This document shows positions 45,199-55,994 of a stretch of 64,000 nt of DNA, piece after piece. The notes under the pieces were generated by a model that had not been told where the DNA came from, ran no database searches, and worked only from the letters and a program-made list of their open reading frames with translations. Source of the DNA: Culex pipiens pallens (lineage: Eukaryota > Arthropoda > Insecta > Diptera > Culicidae); NCBI RefSeq assembly GCF_016801865.2, contig NC_068938.1, forward strand, positions 94,512,221 to 94,576,220. Direction: 5' to 3'. Numbering within the stretch: the stretch's first letter is position 1; every line of letters starts with the position of its first letter. The translations under genes and the position numbers were made by a program.

Positions 45199-45414
45199 GA
45201 AAACGAAACTATTGGCACTACGCCCCCCGGGGCATGGCCTTCCTCTAACGTGGGATTTCTGCTCCAGCGCCTCTGACGAGACAGGAGAAACCGGGACCGA
45301 CGTTTTACTTCACCATCCGATAGAAGCTCAGTGGATAAGGCGGGAATCGAACCCGCGTCTCTTAGCATCATCGGGATCGGCAGCCGAAGCCGCTACCCCT
45401 GCGCCACGAGACCC
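45199..45414 (-). mobile_element. tRNA-headed SINE, copy 2
   Basis: Same family and strand as 35532-35745. The 8-bp repeat AGAGTTTC flanks it (45191-45198 and 45415-45422), a target-site duplication. The tRNA-like head carries A and B boxes, and the body contains the CTTCTATCGGATGG core. Open frames across it are shadows. Confidence 0.88.
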
Positions 45415-45422
45415 AGAGTTTC

Positions 45423-47741
45423 ATAAAAATTAAAAAATGTCCTTTGTAATTTTTTCCATGCAACGACAAAAAAAGGCATGTCAGAAAACCACTTTTGATT
45501 ACAGTTTTGGATTTTAAAGCAAATAAATTAAAGTGACAAGTCGACATTTCGCGATGGATGAACTATTGTCCCTTTAAAACGAGCTGTCAAGCAAGATACT
45601 CTTGTCAAGAAAAGCTGCGATCCAAATTAATCAAAATTAATTTTATTATTTTTTGCAAATAAAACAGACACTTCTTAACAATTTGGCAAAACAATGTATG
45701 CACAAAGCTTGTTTTATTCCTTAAATTTATTTATTTGCATAATTTGAGTTTTACATTTGCAATATTTTTCACCATTATGTATTTTTTTGTAAAGTGTTTT
45801 TATCCTCTTTGTTGGTTTTATTATTTATTTCATATTATTTTAAAATAAATTGCAGGTCACGTCAGCTCGTAAACCTGATAAAAACCTCTAGAAAACTGAG
45901 TCATCACCCTGCTCAATAATCTTCCTGTCCTCCATCCTGCCGAAGCGCCTGCCTGGCAGCTATCACTACACCGGAGGTTGGTGAAACAGAGAGGAGGAGG
46001 AGGTCGAGCAGTTATTCGACGCACCCAACTGCGACAATGGAAACCAGCATAAAAAATCGTAAAATTTAAGAAATAAACCAGCATCAAGGAACCGTCTAAA
46101 ATCACCTTTCTCGTGTCCGCTCTCGTTCAACATTGCTTTGGGTGCGATCCTGGAACGAAATCCTGACTCGTTTCAGAGGAGTAGAAAAAATAAACTCAAC
46201 AACGCAACGGAACATCTGCCACATGACGATCCTTAGGGGCCCACATTGGTACAGAAAGCTGCTGCGGCAGTTTCGAATAAAAACGGCTTTACTCCCGTCA
46301 CTACCCCTGCACGTTCCACCTTCTCCAAGTGATCGAAAATGGTCAAGCCTAGAACCGATCAGTCCCGGTGTCGAAACGAAAAAAAGCCCTTAGAAAATCG
46401 CTAAACGATCTGCACACACGTGTGATGATTGATGCTGGCTACTTAGAATGAAATCCAGGAGATTCTGTCGAAGCAGAGATAAAAAAAACTGAAAATCATC
46501 GAACTTGGAATCGAGTAAGGAGCCTGCTGAACGCGGCACGCGACAGCTGCAACATTCTGACCGTGATGGGTTTCGGGTTTTGTTTATCGGAGATTTTGGG
46601 ACTCCGCGGGGCACAATTTGGAGGTAGCCTCAAGTCAGGCACGCGGCCGAGATCGTTAGTCGGCGTTGTTTTTGGGCGCCTTCCTGCGTGGTTTGGAAGC
46701 CTAATGTGGCCTCAATTATACACAGCGGAAACCGCGGGATGATGAGCGACGAGGATCATTTTCGTTTGGATACAGGCATATTTTGTATGGAAAGAGGCAG
46801 ATGTTATGGTAGAATAATGGGGTTATTGGATACCTTGAAACTGAAATGAATATTTTGGGGCAGAGTTATTTTCAACAGCTTATCAAAATGTTAAGGTAAA
46901 TAGTAGTTTAAGCATCTAGGAAATTAAATAATAATTGCTTCAACAACCTACAACAGTATTGCTTAACGAGAGTTCATTACACTTCCCCAAGATAGAACCT
47001 ACTCGAGCCCATCAAACGGCCATCATAACATTGTTTTCCTTCCTCCCCCAAGCAAACTTCACATGCAAACGGTTTATGTTGATAAATTAACCAAGGAAGT
47101 AATTGAACGTGTGCCTGTCGCTGTTGCCCGCGCGGGAACTATGCGCTTGTGGCTCACCAAGAAGGGCCGGATGTGCGCACTTGGCCCACCGCTGACAAGG
47201 GAACTATAGAAGGTATAGAATTCCCAAACTTCGCCAAAGGAGGTAATTTCCTAGGTGGCTTCGGCCTCCAGCCCAGTGACAACAAAAACACGTGCCCCGG
47301 AAGTCGCGGAAGAATGGGCCACTATGAACGCGTGCCGATTAGGTTGCGTCTTGTTTTTGAACACTTTGTGGGATGGTATTCCCATCATATACAAAAGATA
47401 GTTTAATTGACAATAATCGGCTAAGCACACACGCGAGCGAGTGGCGCACGCGCAATACATTTGAATAGCGCATAACTCATCGAGGCGTAATAATTCTAAT
47501 CGTATGGATCTAATCACCAGCGTAGAGCTAGCTGAAGTGCCAGGCGATCAAATCAATCATGACTGTCACTTGAGTAGTAGTACACATCGTCCTAAACTAG
47601 TTGCTTGTTCTCTTAACTCATTTACCATTTTTTTCAGTCTATCCGAGAATAGGAAATATCTCACTGGAATCGCTCATTTTTTTGTTTTTTTTTTAAAGCT
47701 GGTCAAATTTTACCGTAGCAGTAGAAAATGATAATGATAAT
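45423..47741. other. Intergenic region, no supported gene
   Basis: About 2.3 kb. A less AT-rich part (45850-47550) has short open frames on both strands without recognised domains. I see no splice-supported exon. It may hold regulatory DNA or decayed retroelement sequence. Confidence 0.45.
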
Positions 47742-49615
47742 CAGCGCCGTACCTAGGGGTTGGCGCAGTTGGCGACCGCCAAGGGCGCCAGCTCCTGGGG
47801 GGGCGCCGAAATCGATGAGAGTACAACATTTTCATGTCAGTTATAACATTCTCATTAGGTATTTGCAACAGAATGGGTGCCAAATTATAAAGTAGAACTA
47901 TAAATAACTAGATAATTTGGTTTAAAATATAAAAAATATGATTTAGGTGCGTTAAAATCAATTATATGAATATTTCTACCGAAGTGTTTTTGAAAATTTA
48001 TTTTTTTTATCAAAGATAGGGCGCCAAGTGGCAGAAAGTTCAAGGAGTTCTAAAAGAGCTTCTCAAAATGAATACAGCATTAAAGTTTGGAACATTGTAT
48101 AAAGAAGTTTAAGTAATACCTTCCAGACTACAAAAATTTACAACTATATGTTATTTTAATTGGGATGTAAATCACAATCAGCCAAAAATCATGGTCATAT
48201 TTCGAGCTTCTTCGAAATTGGAATTATTTTTACATTTTAGGCCGTTACAAATATTTTTCAAAGTTTATGTCGCCCCCCCCCCCCCAGCTTTACGAACAGC
48301 AGAACAAAGGAAAGGGAGCGTTTTTTTGGGCTCTTATTCACCCTCTCTGGCTTGCTTTCGCTGCCGCTGCTGCCCATTTGAAATTTCTCCTTCCGAAGTG
48401 CATACACCGCTTTTAAATGCAAATTCGTGCATTGAAATTTGCCTACGCTTTTTTCAAAATACTAGTGTTTTGAAATAGGAAAACTGCTTTAAATTTTCAA
48501 TAATAAGACCAACATTATTTTTTCAAGAAAAAAATATTTTTCAGAGCATACAAAATGATCTAAACATCACTTTTTCAGTTTTAGCTTAACCGGTGTTGTT
48601 TACTTTTTTAATCGTCTAAAAAGCTTTGGTAATGAGAAACGATTCAAACTTTTTTTTTCAGTTAAAAACAAAAAAAAATATTTTTTCAAGGTTTGAAAAC
48701 ATTAATATAGCTTTGCTTAAAAAAATGATTTTCTGAAACATAAAATTTAATATCACTAATTAAAAATATACCGATCAAAAAAATCAATGCAAAATATAAT
48801 TATAAATATAAAATTATGATAAATATTCTCAAGCCTCGTATGGGCGAATCACTTAAAATGAATAAAAATTTCTTATCTTGATATTTTTGCCCAAATATTA
48901 AAATAAGTTTCATCATGAATTGCGCTGGATTTTGAATGATCTTTAATTGATTTTGACGAAATATGGTTCTGCCGCTGCATGTTGAAAAATTATACTTCGA
49001 TGTAGGTTTGCTCTTTTGTACTAAGCTTGCTGGGATTCCTATCTAGATAAAACAAAAGAGGACACGGGCATCGACTAATTTTTTTTTTTTATTTTGAAGA
49101 AAGATTTTTTTCTTTTTTCTAATTGCACCAAAATGAAATCCAAAGCCAAATCAACTAATTATTTTACGAATCCGGTAAAGTTCTTTGCTTATACAATAAA
49201 TTTAATACTAGATCAGATTTATACAGGCTTAGAAAAAAATATCAAATTTGCCAACAAATTAAAGCAACATTTATAGTTCAATTCTGTGCATTTATCTGAA
49301 AAATAAATTAATAAAAAACAAAACCTAGCTTTCCTTATCGTGTTATGAAATCTGAGAAAGATTCAGCCAACGCAATTCCCACAATGAATTTTCAAATCAA
49401 CCTGTCTAATATTATTTAAAAATTAAACATAAAAATTAATAAATAACTGTGTTTCTGAATTTAACCATATTAAGGTCTCCAATTGCAATTATAAAATCAA
49501 AACTCATTGAAGCAATCATTGAAAATTAACCTCAATTTCAAATTTCTTGTAAATTTGGGAGGGGCGCCAAATTGATGCTTCGCCAAGGGCGCCGTGGACC
49601 CAAGGTACGGCTCTG
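47742..49615. mobile_element. Non-autonomous hAT-like element, 1.87 kb
   Basis: It starts CAGCGCCGTACCTAGG and ends CCAAGGTACGGCTCTG. The 8-bp ATGATAAT flanks it on both sides (47734-47741 and 49616-49623). Subterminal copies of AAGGGCGCC lie near both ends (about 47782 and 49585). The interior is AT-rich without a transposase frame. The features suit the hAT superfamily. Confidence 0.85.
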
Positions 49616-49623
49616 ATGATAAT

Positions 49624-49823
49624 GATAAATATGGATAGACCATATTTGTTAAATTTTCGCTGTTTTAAATCAGCTTCGCTAGAATCATCGATTTTTTTTC
49701 GCTGGATCAGAAAGAATTGTGGAATTCCAAAATCAACTCGAGATTTTTTTTATGTTTTTCTGCATTACTCGCGACTGGATAGACCATATGGATAAAATTT
49801 CGGTGCACTGAAAGAAAGACACA
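49624..49823. other. Short AT-rich spacer
   Basis: Spacer between two mobile elements. Nothing recognised. Confidence 0.5.
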
Positions 49824-51291
49824 TGAGCAATTCTCTACCAAAACCGGAAATGGATTTTATTTGTATTTTTTAATTTGGCTCAAACTTTGTGGGGGCCTTC
49901 CCTATGACCAAATAAGCTATTTTGCGCCATTGGTACACCCATACAAGTCTCTATACAATTTTGGCTGCTATCCATACAAAAATGGTATGTAAAAATTCAA
50001 ACAGCTGTAACTTTTGAGTGAATTTTCTGATCAATTTGGTGTCTTCGCAAAGTTGTAGGTATTGCTGAGGAAAAAAATAGGTACACTGAAAAAAAAATTG
50101 AAGATTTTTTAATCAACATTTTTTTCACTAAAATTCAATTTCCCAAAATACATATTTTTTTATTTTTGAGATTTTTTGATATGTTTTATGGAACAAAAAT
50201 CCGCAACTTTTGAGACTTAGAGAAACATGGTCAAAAAATCTGCCACCGAGTTATAAATTTTTGAAAAAATAGTGATTTTTGGAAAAAAAATCGAAGTTTG
50301 ATGCAAAAACAAATTCGACATTACTTTTTAATTCAAAATTAAATTTGCAATCGAAAAGTTCTTTACAGATTTTTTGATAAAGGGCTCCGTTTTCAAGATA
50401 TAGCCACCGAAAGTTTAATTTTAGCGAAATATTTGCAGTTTTTCGATTTTTAAAAATAGTGACCATGAGTGACCATTTCTAAAAATATTTTTTTTAAGTT
50501 CAGAAAATTTGCTATAAAATTGTCTAAGAGACATTGAAGATTGGACCTCGGGTTGCTGAGATAGAGCCGCTTTAAGAAAAAGAACACGAAAATTGAAGTC
50601 TCACCAAAACAACCCCCCATTTTCTAATGACGATACCTCAGCAACTTACGGTCCGATTTTCAATGTTAAAACATGAAACATTCGTGAAATTTTCCGATCT
50701 TTTCGAAAAAAATATTTTTAATTTTTTTAAATCAAGACTAACATTTTAAATGGGCGTAATATTCAATGTTTGGCCCTTTTAAAATGTTAGTCTTGATTTA
50801 AAACAAATCAAAATATTTTTTTCAAAAAGATCGGAAAATTTCACAAATGTTTCATTTTTTAACATTGAAAATCGGACCATAGTTGCTGAGATATCGTCAT
50901 TAGAAAATGGTGGGTTCTTTTGGTGAGATTTAGAAAACTTCAATTTTCGTGTTTCTTTCGGATTTTTGTCCCCTAAAACATATTAAAAAATCTCGAAAAT
51001 CAAAAAATATGTATTTTGGGAAATTGAGTTTTAGTGAAAAAAAAGTTGATTAAAAAATCTGCAATTTCTTTCCGTCTACCTATTTTTTCTCAAAAGTTCT
51101 CAACAATACCTACAAGTGCCTACAACTTTGCCGAAGACAACAAATTGATCAGAAAATTCACTCATGGGTGAACCAATAACGCAAAATAGCTTATTTGGTC
51201 ATATAGAAGGCCCCCACAAAGTTTAAGTCAAATAAAAAAATACAAAAAATAAAAATGGTCGAAATCGGCCGATTTCGTAGAGAGTTGCTCA
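49824..51291. mobile_element. Fold-back element with GAGCAATTC termini
   Basis: TGAGCAATTCTCTAC at 49824 pairs with GTAGAGAGTTGCTCAT at 51278-51292, and the two halves pair through most of their length around about 50755. Landmarks include GGGGGCCTTC against GAAGGCCCCC and AACTTTGCCGAAGAC against GTCTTCGCAAAGTT. No coding sequence. A decayed relative lies at 16650-17560. Confidence 0.8.
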
Positions 51292-51600
51292 TATAGCAAT
51301 ATCACATGTTTTACACGTGATTCTGCCCCACACGACTTTACATGTGAATGTCATGTGCAAATTACTTGAACAAAATTCATCGCGCGACGCGGTAGATTCA
51401 AATGCAAATCACGTTAACCTCACGTGTCATTGCACATGATTATCACAAGAAATGTTTTTGAGAATGAAATGAATTGCACATTAATATCAAATGATTTTCA
51501 ATTCAGTTTCAAGTGAAAATTTTATGTAGCATATTATGTAGCTCACGTGAAAAAAAATTTGATTTTACTATGTTGGGTTTTTTCAGTGTGGTCATTCTAC
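51292..51600. repeat. CACGTG/CATGTG-rich repeat-like sequence
   Basis: Several CACGTG- and ACATGTG-type words lie within 300 bp, for example near 51307, 51318, 51339, 51351, 51380, 51440 and 51542. No gene. The density of palindromic words recalls the TTGTTAT-rich MITE at 7811. Confidence 0.5.
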
Positions 51601-51901
51601 ATAAACTAATTCAGGTTGAACCAGGTTGAAAAATGCATGGCTGCAGGGAAATTTAATTTTGAGGACAAAAACAAGGGAAATTTTGTTGGAAAAGTTTTTT
51701 TATTGTTTTGACAAGTTTGCAAACAAAGTCCGTCTTGATACAACGGATTTGGCTTTCACTTCACTACACTTTTTTTTTTAGTTTCGCTATGTTTCAAAAG
51801 CTTGTTGAGTTCCGTCAATCAACTTTGAGATGAAAATGACAACTGTCATTTCTGCAGCTACTCCTACCCTGGGCGATGAATAGAGAGCATGTGTTTTTCA
51901 A

Positions 51902-52179
51902 CCAGGTTCGGGTCCGGTGGCGCAGTGGTTAGCGTGGTAACCTCTCACCCCAGTATGGCCTGGGTTCAATCCCAGACGGACCCGGTGGCATTTTTCGAGA
52001 CGAGATTTGCCTGATCACGCCTTCTATCGGATGGGGAAGTAAAACGTCGGTCCATTAGCGTAAAAGAGGTTTTGAGTGACTCACCACATATAACCTTCGG
52101 ACGCCTAGAAATGAGCAGAATCTTGCAACAGAGACCACAAAAGACCCGGGGGTCGTTAAAGTGAATTGCTTTGCTTTAG
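51902..52179 (+). mobile_element. tRNA-headed SINE, second head type
   Basis: Positions 51910-51983 fold as a tRNA-like head: acceptor GGGTCCG/CGGACCC, A box TGGCGCAGTGGTTAGCG and B box GGTTCAATCCC. The body contains CTTCTATCGGATGGGGAAGT and AAAACGTCGGTCC, the same core as the SINEs at 35532 and 45199, but the head differs. GTTTTTCAA flanks it (51893-51901 and 52180-52188). Confidence 0.87.
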
Positions 52180-52188
52180 GTTTTTCAA

Positions 52189-52817
52189 ACGGAAACAAAC
52201 AATAAAGACAGCTTCAGGATGGATACAACCACATCGACTCATAATTATAAAAAATGACGATCTCGCCTTCAACTTTCTTAAGATTTCTTGACTTCCACTC
52301 CAGGTCCTCAAAGGCACACATTTTTCATCTTGCAAAAAAACCATTTTTAATGATCGATAACAATACTCTCTACTTTTGGCGAACAGTAAATTGGTTCTAC
52401 TTTGACAGTTCAAAATTGAGGCCGTTTTGTAACCACTATTCAGCCTCCAGCTCCTACCGTAGAATTTTTGCCAGAGTAGTAAACAAGTAGGGGAAATTCT
52501 CGTATGTTTGGCAGGTTAAGCGTTGCTCCTAACTCCATCCAATTTGCAGATTTTTACATATTAATACTCAAACGCTCGGGTAGTCATTTGACCCCTATTT
52601 TTTTTTCTTAAAAATCTCATAACTTTTGGTAGAATTGACCAATTTGGATGCTTCCAGTTGCAAAAGATCCAGATCTTTCTATATTTTTAAATGTCAAATG
52701 GAGGACAAATATGGTCGACTTTTACCCGAGATATTCCGGATTCCGTTGGGGTACCTCGGCCCTCCTATTTGGGGTTTTGATCAATATAACAATAACTTTT
52801 TCACAGAAGAATGTCGG
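52189..52817. other. Intergenic sequence
   Basis: No supported gene. Open frames at 52156-52490 on both strands have no recognised domain. Confidence 0.45.
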
Positions 52818-53046
52818 AAATGATGCAAAACTTCAAGGCATCATTCTAATACATCATTCTGCAAAAATAATTGACATGGCTAAGTCCTACGGGGCACCGG
52901 AGCCGGTTCCAGTTGGGCACCAATCGACATCAGCTCAGTGAACCGTTTCCGGTTGGAACTTGTTCCGGTGCCCGAAGGTCTTGACCATGTCATGTATCTA
53001 TGCAGGATGATGTATTAGGATGATGCCTTGAAGTGTTGCATCATTT
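52818..53046. mobile_element. Palindromic element, 229 bp
   Basis: AAATGATGCAAAACTTCAAG at 52818 pairs with CTTGAAGTGTTGCATCATTT ending at 53046. The pairing continues inward to GGCACCGGAGCCGGTTCCAG against its complement, with arms of about 100 bp. No coding frame. Confidence 0.8.
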
Positions 53047-53562
53047 ATGGCTTTGTTTTGTGGAATAATTTTTTTATATTATTTGGTTTATTTGACCTTT
53101 CAAAAAAAAAAAAAAAAGAAACTCCAGAAGTTCTGATATGGCATCATTAGAGGCACGCTGGAATTAGATGATGTTCCCCTACGCTGAAAACAGCCACCAG
53201 TTTTCTAGTTTGTCAGCTGTCAGATATATGAGCGAAATCTAAGATTCTAACCAGCAAAACTTATTTGTTTTCGAATCCAGCAGCAGTGCGGATTAAGCGA
53301 AAAATGTCGCTAGTTTATAAGTTTTTTTTGAAATATCAGCAAAATCAAATCTTTTTGCTGATTTAGCGATGGATCCCTTTTCCGTATGGGTAGTATACGT
53401 TTCTGTTGAACCCAAACTTATGCTTGAAAAACTAGTTTTTTTTCAATTTAATTATCTTCATTCAACTTTCTTATAATTCATTTAATTTCTTTTACACATC
53501 AAGTGTTCGTCTTAAGTGCTGTTCATCTTTGTTGGCCTTTTCGTTTCATTATACACTATTAA
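53047..53562. other. Intergenic AT-rich sequence
   Basis: Nothing recognised apart from an A-run at 53105-53117. Confidence 0.45.
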
Positions 53563-53780
53563 CCCTCTAACGCCCCTGGTTGCACCAGAGCACCACTAAA
53601 TTTTCACTTCAAATTGAAGTTTCTCGAAAACCATTGAATGAAATGAACTCATTCTTCCTGCACAGTGTTTCTTAGGATGTTTACTGCCTCCAATTCAAAA
53701 TCCATTCAATTTGATAAATTCTGTAAAAAATGGCAAGTTAAACCGTAAATAATCTCGATTTTGATCTGTGCGGGAAGGGG
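53563..53780. mobile_element. Possible TTAA-flanked small element
   Basis: CCCTCTAACGCCCC at 53563 and TGTGCGGGAAGGGG ending at 53780 are imperfect inverted ends. TTAA lies directly outside each (53559-53562 and 53781-53784), as for piggyBac-like MITEs. Only about 8 of 13 terminal bases match, so this is tentative. Confidence 0.4.
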
Positions 53781-53784
53781 TTAA

Positions 53785-55261
53785 CTTATTTTTGTCTTTT
53801 AACAAATATTTTTTTTTATAAATATACATTTGTGTAAAAAAATTATTCATTTTCGGTAAAAAATTATTGAACACTTCAATGCAATCGCATTCGTCAACAG
53901 ATCATGACATCGCCCAAGTACATTTCATACTTGTTACTGAAAGCTTAAGTGTTGAACCAAATCAATTGCTTTGCTTCCACACACAGGCGAGAGACCTTTC
54001 ATCAACTAGTTGGTTTAACGCCATCAATCAATTGGGTAAGAGAACGCACAAATTGAGCCAAACTCCAAGCTGTCACTCAGAACGGTCCCCCAAAAGATGT
54101 TCCAACCAATTCATCATCACTTCTCGTTTGGGTGAAGTCGCGACCACATGGTTTTCCCCCTTTTACATATCGTATCGAGCAGCCTTTTGGAGCCAACATG
54201 CGGGTGCCAGTTTTCAATTACTGCGTCTGGAACCCTCAAAGTTTAGACCGAACGAAAGTGTGTTCTGCATCGAGTTCGAACCCCGACAGGAAGTAAGGGG
54301 TTAAGGTTAAGCATGCGTCCCGAGAGAGGCCACCAACAGTGACACGGAATTTCGAAAATTCAATCAAGGGACATGCGGGGGGATCTTATTGAAAATTGAG
54401 CTGTTGTTTGAACAAATAACTTCTACAAGTTTAACATTTTGGGTTGAAATAGATTCGATGGGGGAAAGGTGTCAGTTGTGTTGGCAAGATTTTCGAATAA
54501 AAAAAACTAATACTTGAACTTTTGAATAATTTGACCAACAATTTTGTTTTTAAAAGGAAACTTAAAACGGCTAAATTAAAAGTTCAACCATCACCGACTG
54601 CAATTTCTCTCCACAAATGAAGCGATTTTCACAGGTTAATTGAGTAAGGATCCCGTTATCCGGCCGACACCGGAGTCGCGATCAAGATCCGACCTCATCG
54701 CGCGGCGGGGAGTGAACAACAATCAACAATAAACTGCCAGAGCGATGAAAGATAATTCTAAATCTCATCGCACTCGCGCGCGCGCGCGCCATATGTGCTA
54801 AAACGGTCAAACCATTAAGAAAGGTACACTCGGTGCGAAATAGAATAAAAACCAAACAAAACAACAGAAGAAGCATAAGAGGGGAAAAAGCTCTGTGCAA
54901 AGAATCCCACATTTCCTTTTCCGCTCATCAATTAAAACACACACCTGACTAGTACGAGCAACTAGCTAGTTCACGGCAGCTATCAAGATAGTCGAAGCAG
55001 CAAAATAAAACAATCCAAACATAATTAAAATTCTGCAACCTGACTTGTCAAGCCGATCGACGGTGCTGACAAATTTGGTGCCAGGGTGCGAGAAAGTCCG
55101 CTACACTTGCTCATTAGAATATGTTTTAATTTATGATCAAACGCTAAACTAGCCATTCCACATGTTGGTCACGTGCCATTTCCTTATAGGAAGTTGGGGG
55201 ATGCGTTCCAGCGCAGGGATTTATGACTTCGCGACTTTGAATACAATCGAGTTTTAGTTAA
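53785..55261. other. Intergenic region, no supported gene
   Basis: Mixed composition, less AT-rich after 53880. A 145-codon open frame (53867-54304) shows no domain. A short GC dinucleotide run lies at 54776-54789. Confidence 0.45.
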
Positions 55262-55426
55262 TTAACTTCCTCCTTTTACGGAACTGTGGGAAACGCCGTC
55301 GAAACTGTTAAAGGTGCTGCTGCTGGAGGAATTTCTAATGGGTTCTTGGGATTTGCGGGTGAATACTACAGCACAACCATTGGAGGTGGGGTCTTCGATC
55401 ATGTTACAAATAAGTTTCTACATGTT
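55262..55426 (+). other. Coding-like fragment cut by the LTR element
   Basis: From 55262 an uninterrupted frame reads into the LTR and stops there. The 55 codons up to the LTR are rich in Gly and Ala (for example VKGAAAGGISNGFLGFAGEY), with a codon pattern unlike the flanks. No ATG, no acceptor AG in a usable phase and no homology is recognised. It may be a relic of a gene or chance. The LTR element inserted at its end. Confidence 0.25.
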
Positions 55427-55692
55427 TGTGTGGAGTGATACACCCTATTGCGGTGTAAGTGAGCGAACTCCATTGGATTAATTGGAGTCGAACAGGCCCC
55501 TCGTATGCTGGGCTTGACGCAGCCATGCACTGACAGCGCATGGACGCAGCCACACGAACGGTGCGGTGACAGCTGACAAGGCAGGTCTAGCTCCTGTCCT
55601 CTTTACTCGTGCGACGCTCGGCCGGATCGGATGTGAGTCCGCACCGACTCTCCCGGCGGGCGATTTCCCGAGTGGGTTTACAGGCGCACACA
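55427..55692 (+). repeat. Left LTR, 266 bp
   Basis: It starts with TGTGTGGAGTG and ends GGCGCACACA. It is CG-rich compared with its surroundings and should carry promoter and polyadenylation functions. The left target duplication is directly upstream. Confidence 0.92.
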
Positions 55693-55709
55693 TTGACGAC
55701 CGTGACGGA
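55693..55709 (+). other. Primer-binding site, tRNA-Arg-like
   Basis: TTGACGACCGTGACGG immediately follows the left LTR. It resembles TGGCGACCGTGAC, which I recall as the complement of a tRNA-Arg 3' end used by several insect Ty3/gypsy elements. Position and resemblance support the call; the tRNA identity needs a direct comparison. Confidence 0.65.
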
Positions 55710-55994
55710 GTTGAAATTTTATTTTCAAATTCTAAGAACCTTCGGGAAATCGCCTGCCGACGTGTTTTGTAGTGCATATTTGTTTGTTTTAGTGCTGCTG
55801 GTTGGTAATAGAGGTGTTTGTGTTAATTGTTGGAGGAGAGATTGATGTGAAGAAAGAGTCGGCAAGAGCGTGTGAATGCTTGGAAATTTATTTGACCGAG
55901 AATGATTTGTAAGATGTTTTATTTTCGTTTAAAACGCTTGTTTGGTAAGTAAATAAAGTGAAACTGAGTTTGACAGAATAGCAGAAAGATTGGA
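55710..55994 (+). other. Internal leader of the LTR element
   Basis: Short non-coding internal segment between the primer-binding site and the satellite array. No long frame. In related elements this is where packaging signals lie. Confidence 0.5.

Noticed and set aside
51910..51983. Functional tRNA gene
   Set aside because: The head is followed by a SINE body with the shared core and flanked by a 9-bp duplication; the anticodon arm pairs poorly.
53867..54304. 145-codon frame
   Set aside because: No domain, no splice context and no codon bias that sets it apart from the flanks.
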